Positions 12,688 to 19,297 of a stretch of DNA of 21,182 nucleotides are shown here, piece by piece. The DNA is from JAAETI01 sp965368515 (lineage in GTDB: Bacteria; Actinomycetota; Acidimicrobiia; Spongiisociales; UBA5794). Made by a program: the position numbers and the translations under genes. Positions within the stretch are counted from its first letter, which is position 1. Each line of letters starts with the position of its first letter. The notes under the pieces were generated by a model that saw only the letters and a list, made by a program, of their open reading frames with translations, ran no database searches and had not been told where the DNA came from. Where the stretch lies: contig CBDUNF010000038.1 of the NCBI GenBank assembly GCA_965368515.1, positions 1-21,182 on the forward strand. The letters run 5' to 3'.

Positions 12688-14141
12688 TGTCGCGGCGTCG
12701 CCTTCTCAGTGTGATCGGAGCCGTGGTTGGCGCATCGGGCCTGGCGATGCTCGTACCGATCATCGCCGCACTCGTCTATCAGGAGTACGGCGATGCGTTG
12801 CAGATTGGCCTCGCCGCCCTGGTCACGATCGGTGCCGGTGCTGCTGCGTGGCGCTACGGCCGGTCGGAACGACATACCCAGCTGACCGCTCGCGAGGGTT
12901 TCGCCATCGTGGGCCTTTCCTGGATTGCGATGACGTTCTTCGGGACACTGCCCTACATCTTCACCGGCGAGATCGTCAACCTGACCGACGCCTTCTTCGA
13001 GACCGCCGCCGGATACAGCACAACCGGTGCCTCGATCGTCCCAGACCCGGGGATGCTCCCGAAGGGAATCCTGTTGTGGCGAGCGCTGACGCAGTGGCTG
13101 GGCGGCATGGGGATCATTGTCTTGTCGGTTGCGATTCTCCCGTTGCTTGGAGTTGGTGGTGTGGAGTTGGCGCGTGCCGAATCCCCGGGGCCAACCCCGG
13201 ACCGTCTCACGCCCCGATTCCGGGAGACGGCAAAGCGTCTCTGGCTGGTCTACATCGGATTCACCCTCGCTGAGGCGCTGTTGTTGTGGGCAGGGGACAT
13301 GACTCTGTTCGAGGCGATCGCCCACTCGTTCACCACGATGTCCACTGGTGGATTCGGCACCGACGTCCGCTCGATGGCCGGGTTCAGCGCCTACGCGCAA
13401 TGGGTAGTCATCATCTTCATGTTCCTGGCCGGCGCATCGTTTGCCCTGCATTTCCGGGCTCTTTCTCGACCCCGCGAGTATCTGCGTAACGCCGAGTTCC
13501 GACTCTACGGTGGCATAGTCCTGGTGGCCTCGCTCGTCGCAGCGATCGGCACCTGGACCGACGAAATCGGCGATGTGATCCGGGACTCCTTGTTCACCAT
13601 AACCTCACTGGTCACCACTACTGGATACGCAACAGCCGACTTCGGAATATGGCCGGCATCGCTGCAGATCATGGTGTTCGGCCTGATGTTCGTGGGCGGC
13701 ATGGCCGGGTCAACTGGTGGTTCGATGAAGCCGTACCGGCTGGGCGTGCTCTATCAGGCGTCCAAGACCGACCTGCGCAAGGTGATCCACCCGCGGGGAA
13801 TCTTCATTGTCCGTCTCGGCCGTGATGTTGTCCCAGATGGGATCGTCAAGTCGGTGCAGTCGTTCTTTCTCCTGTACATGTTCATCTTCATGACCGGCAC
13901 GCTTGCGTTCGGTGTGATCACCGACCTCGCCGGGGCCGGGTTCGACCTGGTGTCGTCGGCCTCTGCGGTTGCCTCATCATTTGGAAATGTCGGTCCCGGC
14001 CTGGGCGCGGTGGGTCCAAGTTCCAATTACGTGCTCGTCCCCGGCGCCGGTAAGTGGCTGCTTTCGTTGCTGATGATCGTCGGCAGACTCGAGATCTTCC
14101 CGGTCGTGTTGCTGTTCACTCGCGAGCTGTGGCGCCGGTAG
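12687..14141 (+). CDS. trkH: TrkH-type potassium uptake channel subunit
   Basis: The 484-residue integral membrane protein shows the four P-loop selectivity motifs of the TrkH/KtrB superfamily: YSTTGAS (filter residues about 111-116), MSTGGFGT (218-225), VTTTGYAT (309-316) and FGNVGPGLG (432-440). The order and spacing fit four repeats of two helices joined by a pore loop. The segment GGMAGSTGGSMKPYR before the last repeat resembles the intramembrane gate region. It imports K+ across the cytoplasmic membrane under TrkA control. It directly follows trkA with a 1-nt overlap, and length is usual for the family. Confidence 0.95.
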   Translation: MSRRRLLSVIGAVVGASGLAMLVPIIAALVYQEYGDALQIGLAALVTIGAGAAAWRYGRSERHTQLTAREGFAIVGLSWIAMTFFGTLPYIFTGEIVNLTDAFFETAAGYSTTGASIVPDPGMLPKGILLWRALTQWLGGMGIIVLSVAILPLLGVGGVELARAESPGPTPDRLTPRFRETAKRLWLVYIGFTLAEALLLWAGDMTLFEAIAHSFTTMSTGGFGTDVRSMAGFSAYAQWVVIIFMFLAGASFALHFRALSRPREYLRNAEFRLYGGIVLVASLVAAIGTWTDEIGDVIRDSLFTITSLVTTTGYATADFGIWPASLQIMVFGLMFVGGMAGSTGGSMKPYRLGVLYQASKTDLRKVIHPRGIFIVRLGRDVVPDGIVKSVQSFFLLYMFIFMTGTLAFGVITDLAGAGFDLVSSASAVASSFGNVGPGLGAVGPSSNYVLVPGAGKWLLSLLMIVGRLEIFPVVLLFTRELWRR

Positions 14142-14159
14142 GTCAGTCGACGTACGGCG

Positions 14160-14190
14160 CCCCTGCCTACGCAGGCCTGCACGGGTTTCT
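14160..14190 (+). terminator. possible weak terminator after trkH
   Basis: CCCCTGC (14160-14166) can pair with GCACGGG (14179-14185) with one mismatch and is followed by TTTCT. A competing stem, CCTGC-N4-GCAGG (14162-14175), and a 10-bp palindrome, GCAGGCCTGC (14171-14180), overlap it. The structure is plausible but the T-run is short. Confidence 0.3.
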
Positions 14191-14195
14191 AGGAT
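14190..14195 (+). promoter_or_regulatory. putative -10 box (TAGGAT) of the DinB-like gene
   Basis: TAGGAT fits TAnnnT and precedes a clear GGAGGG ribosome binding site and ATG 14218. No -35 box was recognised. Confidence 0.25.
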
Positions 14196-14217
14196 CAAGT
14201 GCAACGGAGGGACCACG

Positions 14218-14703
14218 ATGATCAACGCACCACATCTCGCCAAGGCGTTCGGACGCAATACGTCGATCGTCGGCATGCAGGTCGCCGGACTGACGCATGA
14301 GGAGTCTCTGATCCAGACTCCGTACAACGTCAACTGCCTGAACTGGACCCTGGGCCACATCCTCGTCTACCGGGATCGGATACTGACGACGGCCGGTAGA
14401 GAGCCGCAGTTTCCAGCCGGTGAACTCGATCGGTATCGACGTGAGTCTGAGCCGATCCTCGAGGATGGCCCCGGAGTGCTGCCGCTGGAGCAATTGGCAT
14501 CGGCGATCGAAGCCAGCCAGCAGGCAATCAACAACACGCTGGGCACCATGTCCGATGAGGAGTTCTCCGCAGAGGAGGAGATTGACGGCCGCGTTGTTAC
14601 CGTCGCCCAACGTCTCCATTTCGACTACTTCCACGACACCTATCACACCGGCCAAACCGAAATCCTGCGGCAGGCAGCTGGAACCAACGACGCCATCATC
14701 TGA
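14218..14703 (+). CDS. DinB-family putative metal-dependent protein
   Basis: This 161-residue four-helix-bundle protein contains LNWTLGHILVYRDRIL, in which His47 fits the first metal ligand of the DinB fold, and HFDYFHDTYHTGQTEILRQ, in which His139 and His143 (HxxxH) complete the expected triad. DinB-like proteins bind nickel or zinc and include thiol transferases such as mycothiol- or bacillithiol-dependent enzymes, besides many of unknown function. In an actinobacterium a mycothiol link is possible but not shown. The start is fixed by GGAGGG 7 nt upstream. It is not closely linked to the neighbouring genes, standing 76 nt after trkH and ending 20 nt from a convergent gene. Confidence 0.82.
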   Translation: MINAPHLAKAFGRNTSIVGMQVAGLTHEESLIQTPYNVNCLNWTLGHILVYRDRILTTAGREPQFPAGELDRYRRESEPILEDGPGVLPLEQLASAIEASQQAINNTLGTMSDEEFSAEEEIDGRVVTVAQRLHFDYFHDTYHTGQTEILRQAAGTNDAII

Positions 14704-14723
14704 GGCCCATCTCAAACGACGAG

Positions 14724-15146
14724 CTAGCCGAGGATTGTGACTAGGTCGTCGGATAAGTCGCTGCGACCGAGGGCATTTGTGACGGCAAGTACGACTCTTG
14801 CATCATCGGCCAATCCATGATCCGAGCCGAAGTCACCCTCAGTGTCATCGGTACGGAGGAAGTACTCCACAGCACCAGCAAGAACGCGCCGTTCAACAAA
14901 GGACCAGTCGGCAGCATCATCGAGCAGAGCCACCAGTGTGTCTGCGATCGGCTGGGCGAGTTCCTCTTCCAGCGCCGAGCCGTTCTCAACCCCCTGCTGG
15001 ATCACCCGTTGATAGGACCGCACCCGCTGCCGATCGGCAAGGAGCTCATCAACTGAACGCGCTTCGCACAGGTCGAGGAAGCCAAGGCGCTCCTCGGCAC
15101 TCAGTGCGGATTCGGCAACCGCACGCGCTATGTCGTCGATGGACAT
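14724..15146 (-). CDS. small DUF1232-like protein
   Basis: The 140-residue protein is acidic and mostly helical. Its C-terminal part RRVLAGAVEYFLRTDDTEGDF followed by GLADDARVVLAVTNAL resembles the DUF1232 (YkvA) motif, in which a YFxxPxDxxPD turn is followed by GxxDD. Here the Pro residues of the motif are missing, so it is a divergent member at best. No membrane segment is obvious. I chose ATG 15146 over ATG 15185 because TACCAT lies 7 nt upstream, matching a leaderless start, and because it leaves room for promoters between this gene and the divergent nitroreductase. Function is unknown. Confidence 0.65.
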   Translation of the reverse strand: MSIDDIARAVAESALSAEERLGFLDLCEARSVDELLADRQRVRSYQRVIQQGVENGSALEEELAQPIADTLVALLDDAADWSFVERRVLAGAVEYFLRTDDTEGDFGSDHGLADDARVVLAVTNALGRSDLSDDLVTILG

Positions 15147-15153
15147 GGCCGAT

Positions 15154-15159
15154 ATGGTA
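15154..15159 (-). promoter_or_regulatory. putative -10 box (TACCAT) of the DUF1232-like gene
   Basis: On the minus strand TACCAT ends 7 nt before ATG 15146 and would give a leaderless transcript. No -35 match was found. Confidence 0.35.
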
Positions 15160-15207
15160 GGACAATCCAGGTACGGATCTGACATCGTGTCGAGAATTCG
15201 TGCCGCC

Positions 15208-15213
15208 TAGTCT
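15208..15213 (+). promoter_or_regulatory. putative -10 box (TAGTCT) of the nitroreductase gene
   Basis: TAGTCT ends 6 nt before ATG 15220, and there is no Shine-Dalgarno sequence between them. This again suggests leaderless transcription. Confidence 0.4.
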
Positions 15214-15219
15214 GCCCCC

Positions 15220-15645
15220 ATGCGCGACCGGACCGCCAAGCACCTCTCCACACTGCACCGGTTGCTATACCGAACGACGCGCGGCCGGGTCGGTCGGCGT
15301 CTCGTCAACAACGACATGCTTTTGCTTTCCACCGTTGGGCGCCACACCGGCAAAGACCACACCGTTCCGCTGCTGTACCTGAGAGATGGCGAAGACATCG
15401 TCGTCATCGCATCATGGGGCGGGAGAGACGAGCACCCTGAGTGGTACCTCAACTTGCAGGCAAGGCCTCGCGTGTCGATCCAGATAGATGGAAATCGAAT
15501 GCCCGTGACCGCAGCCACCGCCGATGCGAGACGCCGAGCCCGCCTCTGGCCAACCGTGCTTGCCGCATACGACGGCTACAGCCAGTACCAGTCAAGGACC
15601 AATCGGGAGATCCCGGTTGTGATCCTCAGACCCGACACTGCGTGA
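15220..15645 (+). CDS. F420-dependent nitroreductase/quinone reductase (Ddn family)
   Basis: This 141-residue split-barrel flavin/deazaflavin protein has the family phrases GRHTGKDHTVPLLYLRDGE, IVVIASWGGRDEHPEWYLNL, ARPRVSIQIDG, and near the end YSQYQSRTNREIPVVILRP. These are hallmarks of the deazaflavin-dependent nitroreductase family of mycobacteria and relatives, whose members reduce quinones and activate nitroimidazoles with reduced F420. The protein has the short length usual for the group and no signal sequence. With the luciferase-like gene at the left edge it implies that the organism makes F420. It diverges from the DUF1232-like gene. The native substrate cannot be told. Confidence 0.9.
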   Translation: MRDRTAKHLSTLHRLLYRTTRGRVGRRLVNNDMLLLSTVGRHTGKDHTVPLLYLRDGEDIVVIASWGGRDEHPEWYLNLQARPRVSIQIDGNRMPVTAATADARRRARLWPTVLAAYDGYSQYQSRTNREIPVVILRPDTA

Positions 15646-15739
15646 CATGTCTGCTCTTTTCGAGGACGGCTGATTCGACCAGCGGGAACCTAAAGCGCGC
15701 CTTCCTCCGTTGTCGAGCACGAGCTACTGAGGGAGATTC

Positions 15740-17236
15740 GTGCAGGTTCTCGACCAACACACAGGCGACTATCTCGAACCGGAGACCGTACCCAGGCCCC
15801 TCACCATTCTGGCCACCGCAGTAGCGGTGGGGGTCGGCGCCGAGATAGCGCTTCACACCTCGATAATCAGCAGCGAACCGCCCGGACTTGGTATTCCCAT
15901 TGCGGCCGCGGTCATCGTGGCCGGCTTGTTGCACGGAGCAGTACGACTGGGCCGAACGGCCGACGGCCCGACGTGGACCATGTACCTGGCAGCTATCGGG
16001 TTTGCGGCGCTGACAGCCGTCCGCGCTAGCCCTCCGCTGGTTGCGATCAATGTCATTTCTTCACTCACCCTCCTTGGGCTGGCGGCAACGGCGCACAACC
16101 CTGGCTCGCGCCGACCGGTCTTTGCGTCGGAGTTCGCCCGGGCAGCGAGGAAGATCGTGGCCCGGACGTCGTTCGGGGGTTTCCTGATCGTCGGTCGCGA
16201 TCTACGCAACTTGGAACTGCAAGGAACCGAGAAGCTTCGCCGAGTGGCTGTGGGGGTCTTTGTCGCGGTCCCGATGCTTGTCGTGTTCGGCAGTCTTTTC
16301 ATGTCCGCAGACCAGGTGTTTGGCGACGCCATCGGAAACCTGTTCAACCTCCAACTTCCCGACACTATTGTCGCTGCCGTGGGGTTGGCCGGGCTCATCA
16401 GCTGGGGCATGCTCGGCCTCCTGCGCGGCATCGTGTCTCAGCCGGCATCATCACCGGAACCAGCAGAACGCGGCTCTCTCGGCATGACCGAAGCAGCAAC
16501 AGCAATGTGGTTGGTCAATGGGTTGTTTGCGGTCTTCGTAGCCTTCCAGATCTTCGAGGTGGCCGTCTCCTACGGGTCGCGTGATGTGTCGTACGCCCAG
16601 CAGGCCCGGAGCGGGTTCTTCCAGCTCGTATGGGTGGCCGCGATTGTTGTGATGGTGGTGCTGTTTCTCGATTGGATCGTTGCCGCCCGCGATCAAAAGC
16701 GCCTTCACCGTCTGCAATCTGCACTCGTTCTTCTCACCGGGTTCGTCTTGATCTCGGCCCTAGTGCGGATGGCGCTGTACGTGGATGCGTTCGGTCTAAC
16801 GCGACTGCGGGTGTTCACCACCGTCTTCATGTTCTGGATTGCGTTTGTGCTCGTCTGGTTGACCCGAAGTGTCCTCAGAGGAAGACGCGATCGATTTGCC
16901 CGACCGGCTGTTGCGGGATTGCTTGCAGCCACGCTCATCCTCAACATCGTCAACCCGGATGGGTTGATAGCCGGGTACAACCTGGAGCATCGGCCGCGGT
17001 CGGCCCCGGGTGTTGACGTCAGCTACCTGCATCAGGGCTTATCGCCGGATGCCGTTCCTGCGATCGTTGCCAACATCGATCAGATCGGGGACCGGTGTGC
17101 ACAAATGCGTGTCGTCGAAAGGCTCGAAGCTGAGCAGTCGAGCGACATCCGGAACTGGAATCTGTCGCGGTCTCGTGCGGCTGGCTTGATCCAGACAATG
17201 CGGTTCGAACTGGCAGCTGCTTGTCGATCAGGCTGA
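15740..17236 (+). CDS. DUF4173/DUF4153-like polytopic membrane protein
   Basis: The 498-residue protein starts at GTG 15740, preceded by GAGGGAG. It has about ten to twelve hydrophobic segments from residue 22 to about 410, followed by a soluble tail with YNLEHRP and DVSYLHQGLSPDAVPAI. The central part (MWLVNGLFAVFVAFQIFEV, then SYAQQARSGFFQLVWVAAIV and LRVFTTVFMFWIAFVLVWL) matches DUF4173/DUF4153 proteins, in which the phrase YA..AR.GF..L is conserved. Members have no established activity. The gene end overlaps the convergent racemase gene by 9 nt. The 94 bp upstream shows no clear promoter. Confidence 0.82.
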   Translation: MQVLDQHTGDYLEPETVPRPLTILATAVAVGVGAEIALHTSIISSEPPGLGIPIAAAVIVAGLLHGAVRLGRTADGPTWTMYLAAIGFAALTAVRASPPLVAINVISSLTLLGLAATAHNPGSRRPVFASEFARAARKIVARTSFGGFLIVGRDLRNLELQGTEKLRRVAVGVFVAVPMLVVFGSLFMSADQVFGDAIGNLFNLQLPDTIVAAVGLAGLISWGMLGLLRGIVSQPASSPEPAERGSLGMTEAATAMWLVNGLFAVFVAFQIFEVAVSYGSRDVSYAQQARSGFFQLVWVAAIVVMVVLFLDWIVAARDQKRLHRLQSALVLLTGFVLISALVRMALYVDAFGLTRLRVFTTVFMFWIAFVLVWLTRSVLRGRRDRFARPAVAGLLAATLILNIVNPDGLIAGYNLEHRPRSAPGVDVSYLHQGLSPDAVPAIVANIDQIGDRCAQMRVVERLEAEQSSDIRNWNLSRSRAAGLIQTMRFELAAACRSG

Positions 17237-17920
17237 AAGTGCAGCATCCACTGCGGCTAGCGCGTGCAACCTAGTTGTCGGGAAGTACGGCAGTGCGACA
17301 TCATCGGGGGTAACAAGCAGCTCGATCTCGGTACAGCCGGCGATGACACCTTGCGCCCCCGCGCCTTCGAGACGGGCGATGATCTCGAGGTACCGCTCCC
17401 GCGATGTATCAACGATCAGACCTTGGACAAGTTCGTCGTAGATCACGTCATGGACCACTGAGCGGTCGGCATCGCCCGGGACAATCACGTCGAGGCCGTG
17501 CTGCTCCAGCCTGCTGCGATAGAAGGCCTTCTCCATGGTGAAGCGAGTCCCGAGCAAGGCAATCCTGGTGATTCCCGCTCTCTTTACTGCGGCGGCGGTG
17601 GCGTCGGCGAGGTGAAGGAATGGCACGTCGATCGCCGCCTCGATGGCCGGAGCCACGATGTGCATTGTGTTGGTGCACAGCACGATCAGATCGGCACCGG
17701 CGGTTTGCAGGCGACGAGCATCGGCCGCCAGCACCGCGCCCGCAGCATTCCAGTCCGCCGCCGCCTGCAAAGCCTCGATCGCGGCAAAGTCGTACGAACG
17801 CATGAGGAGATCGGCCGAGTGCACCCCTCCAAGCCGACGTCGCACCTCAGTATTGATAATCCGCTCGTACTCGACAGAGGATTCCCAACTCATGCCGCCG
17901 AGCAACCCGATCGTTTTCAC
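17228..17920 (-). CDS. aspartate/glutamate racemase family protein
   Basis: The 230-residue cytoplasmic protein begins MKTIGLLGGMSWESSVEYER, the typical start of aspartate racemases. The two catalytic cysteines of this PLP-independent family are present: Cys82 in VLCTNTMH and Cys196 in IAGCTEIE. It should interconvert L- and D-aspartate, or a related acidic amino acid, by two-base proton transfer. The GTG at 17920 has GGAGG 7 nt upstream. It is divergent from the DJ-1/PfpI gene over a 53-bp gap holding a palindrome, and ends inside the 3' end of the DUF4173-like gene. Exact substrate is uncertain, as the family includes amino acid racemases acting on other substrates and hydantoin racemase-like enzymes. 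Confidence 0.9.
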   Translation of the reverse strand: MKTIGLLGGMSWESSVEYERIINTEVRRRLGGVHSADLLMRSYDFAAIEALQAAADWNAAGAVLAADARRLQTAGADLIVLCTNTMHIVAPAIEAAIDVPFLHLADATAAAVKRAGITRIALLGTRFTMEKAFYRSRLEQHGLDVIVPGDADRSVVHDVIYDELVQGLIVDTSRERYLEIIARLEGAGAQGVIAGCTEIELLVTPDDVALPYFPTTRLHALAAVDAALSA

Positions 17921-17937
17921 GTGGCCACCTCCATCGC

Positions 17938-17955
17938 ACCGACGCTAGCGTCGGT
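17938..17955. promoter_or_regulatory. perfect 18-bp palindrome between divergent genes
   Basis: ACCGACGCTAGCGTCGGT is fully self-complementary and centred in the 53-bp gap between the racemase and DJ-1/PfpI starts. On each strand it contains TAGCGT, which fits TAnnnT at a suitable distance from the two ribosome binding sites, so it may carry two overlapping divergent -10 boxes and act as an operator for both genes. It could also be a hairpin. No repressor gene is adjacent. Confidence 0.5.
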
Positions 17956-17973
17956 TCTCACGGAGGGAGTGCT

Positions 17974-18612
17974 ATGCAGATTGCGATTCCGGTATTCGAG
18001 AAGATAACCGCGCTGGACGCCATCGGGCCGTACGAGGTGCTGCAGCGCCTCCCCGGCGCCGAGGTCGTCTTTGTCGGCCACGTCGAAGGCAACGTTCGAA
18101 CCGACAACGGTTTCCTGGGCCTCGCTGCCGATGCGGTCTTCGAAGACGTCCCGTCTCCCGACGTCGTCGTCTTTCCAGGAGGTGTCGGTACCCGTCGACT
18201 GATGACCGATGAACGGGTGCTGGATTGGGTGCGCACCGCTCACGAATCGTCCCGGTTCACCACGTCGGTCTGCACCGGGGCCTTGATCTTGGGGGCCGCT
18301 GGCTTGCTCGTAGGACTCGACGCCACTACCCATTGGGGTGCCTACGACATCCTGGCGAAGACGGGCGCCAACCCGACCACCACCAGGGTTGTCGAGCACC
18401 TCGACCGGAGGATCATCACCGCGGCCGGCGTGTCCTCGGGGATCGATATGGCCCTGCGACTCGCAGAACTGCTGGTGGATGCGGACGCCGCCAGAGCAAT
18501 GCAGTTGATGATCGAGTATGACCCGCAACCCCCTTTCGACTCGGGCAGCGTCGCCAAGGCGGGAGCGGAGGTACTGGCGCGAGCCGAGGAGTACGCAAAG
18601 ACTCGCGATTAG
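17974..18612 (+). CDS. DJ-1/PfpI family protein, isonitrile hydratase-like
   Basis: The 212-residue protein has the glutamine-amidotransferase-like fold of the DJ-1/PfpI superfamily. DAIGPYEVL (15-23) holds the conserved acidic residue region, VVFPGG (65-70) the oxyanion strand, and SVCTGALILGAAGLL the nucleophile elbow with Cys100. The stretch ATTHWGAYDIL followed by IITAAGVSSGIDMAL is characteristic of the group that includes isonitrile hydratase and the sensor halves of GlxA/FtrA regulators. There is no helix-turn-helix domain, so it is a stand-alone enzyme. GGAGGGAG precedes the ATG. Activity could be isonitrile hydration, glyoxalase or deglycase-like; the sequence alone does not decide. 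Confidence 0.85.
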   Translation: MQIAIPVFEKITALDAIGPYEVLQRLPGAEVVFVGHVEGNVRTDNGFLGLAADAVFEDVPSPDVVVFPGGVGTRRLMTDERVLDWVRTAHESSRFTTSVCTGALILGAAGLLVGLDATTHWGAYDILAKTGANPTTTRVVEHLDRRIITAAGVSSGIDMALRLAELLVDADAARAMQLMIEYDPQPPFDSGSVAKAGAEVLARAEEYAKTRD

Positions 18613-18636
18613 AACAGCCACATGCCACAACCGGCA

Positions 18637-18642
18637 TATACT
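18637..18642 (+). promoter_or_regulatory. putative -10 box (TATACT) of the lipoprotein gene
   Basis: TATACT is one base from the TATAAT consensus and stands 34 nt before TTG 18677, in the 64-bp gap after the DJ-1/PfpI gene. A matching -35 box was not seen. Confidence 0.4.
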
Positions 18643-18676
18643 CTCAGCAGTCACTCTGCTACCCGGGGGGAATCCC

Positions 18677-19225
18677 TTGATTCGTCGCACAATCCTGTTG
18701 ATCTCGCTGGCCCTGCTTGTCGCGGCCTGTGGCTCCTCCGACGAGCCACCCACCACGACCGCAGCTGCCGCGGCAACAACTACTGCACCGACCACCACCG
18801 AAGCGCCCCCAACAACCACCACGACGGTGGCGCCACCGACCACAGAAGCGCCCGCTACAACGACCACAACCACATCGACCACAACGACGACGGCACCCAC
18901 GACAACCACGACCACCTTTGTGCCGACCCACGGTGGCGACGCTGTCGGCGTCTACCTGGGCGTAGTCCTGCAGGACGAAGCCACCGACGGCATGCCGGCC
19001 GAGTTCCAGGATGCGATCGATGCGGCCAAGACACTCGGCTATTTCGCCGGTTACTCCGATCTGGCCTGTGACCAGGGTGCCCAAGAGGGCCTCGGGCTGG
19101 CCGAAGGGTTCTACAACGGGGTGTCCGTTCTCTTTGCCACGGTTGAAGATGCCAACACGTTTGCCGCCGAATACCCCGGCGACATTGTCGGCATCGTAGA
19201 GGTCACCACGTTCTGCCTTGACTGA
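18677..19225 (+). CDS. Thr-rich secreted lipoprotein of unknown function
   Basis: The 182-residue protein starts at TTG 18677 with MIRRTILLISLALLVAACG: a charged start, a hydrophobic core and the lipobox LVAAC, with Cys18 as the lipidation site. Residues about 25-85 are a low-complexity linker of Thr with Pro, Ala, Val and Glu (runs such as TTTTTVAPPTTEAP), probably extended and perhaps glycosylated. A folded C-terminal domain of about 95 residues follows, starting HGGDAVGVYLGVVLQDE and holding two Cys (in LACDQG and TTFCLD) that may form a disulfide. I do not recognise this domain. Linkers of this kind are common in Acidimicrobiia surface proteins. The start is inferred from the signal peptide, as the GGGGG upstream is a weak ribosome binding site. 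Confidence 0.8.
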   Translation: MIRRTILLISLALLVAACGSSDEPPTTTAAAAATTTAPTTTEAPPTTTTTVAPPTTEAPATTTTTTSTTTTTAPTTTTTTFVPTHGGDAVGVYLGVVLQDEATDGMPAEFQDAIDAAKTLGYFAGYSDLACDQGAQEGLGLAEGFYNGVSVLFATVEDANTFAAEYPGDIVGIVEVTTFCLD

Positions 19226-19249
19226 GAAGCGACTCAGATTCAATGGAAC

Positions 19250-19273
19250 GGGGCCCCGCATGAGCGGAGCCCC
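19250..19273. terminator. shared hairpin terminator between convergent lipoprotein and 5'-nucleotidase genes
   Basis: GGGGC-C-CCGC (19250-19259) pairs with GCGG-A-GCCCC (19264-19273) around the loop ATGA: nine G-C pairs with one C/A mismatch. It lies between the two convergent stops. T-runs on both sides are poor, so termination may rely on the stem strength or on Rho. Confidence 0.55.
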
Positions 19274-19297
19274 ATTCGTGTCGGTCGGCTTGACGTT

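Noticed and set aside
12660..13451. 263-codon open frame antisense to trkH
   Set aside because: It is polar, of odd composition, and lies opposite a well-supported channel gene with all four pore motifs; a typical high-GC shadow.
17917..18915. 332-codon antisense frame with a long Val run
   Set aside because: The Val run is the complement of the Thr codons of the lipoprotein linker, and the rest lies opposite the DJ-1/PfpI gene. It is a compositional artefact.
18750..18921. Apparent tandem repeat of ACC/ACA/ACG triplets, considered as a CRISPR or satellite
   Set aside because: The units are mixed synonymous Thr codons within a reading frame; there are no spacers or conserved direct repeats.
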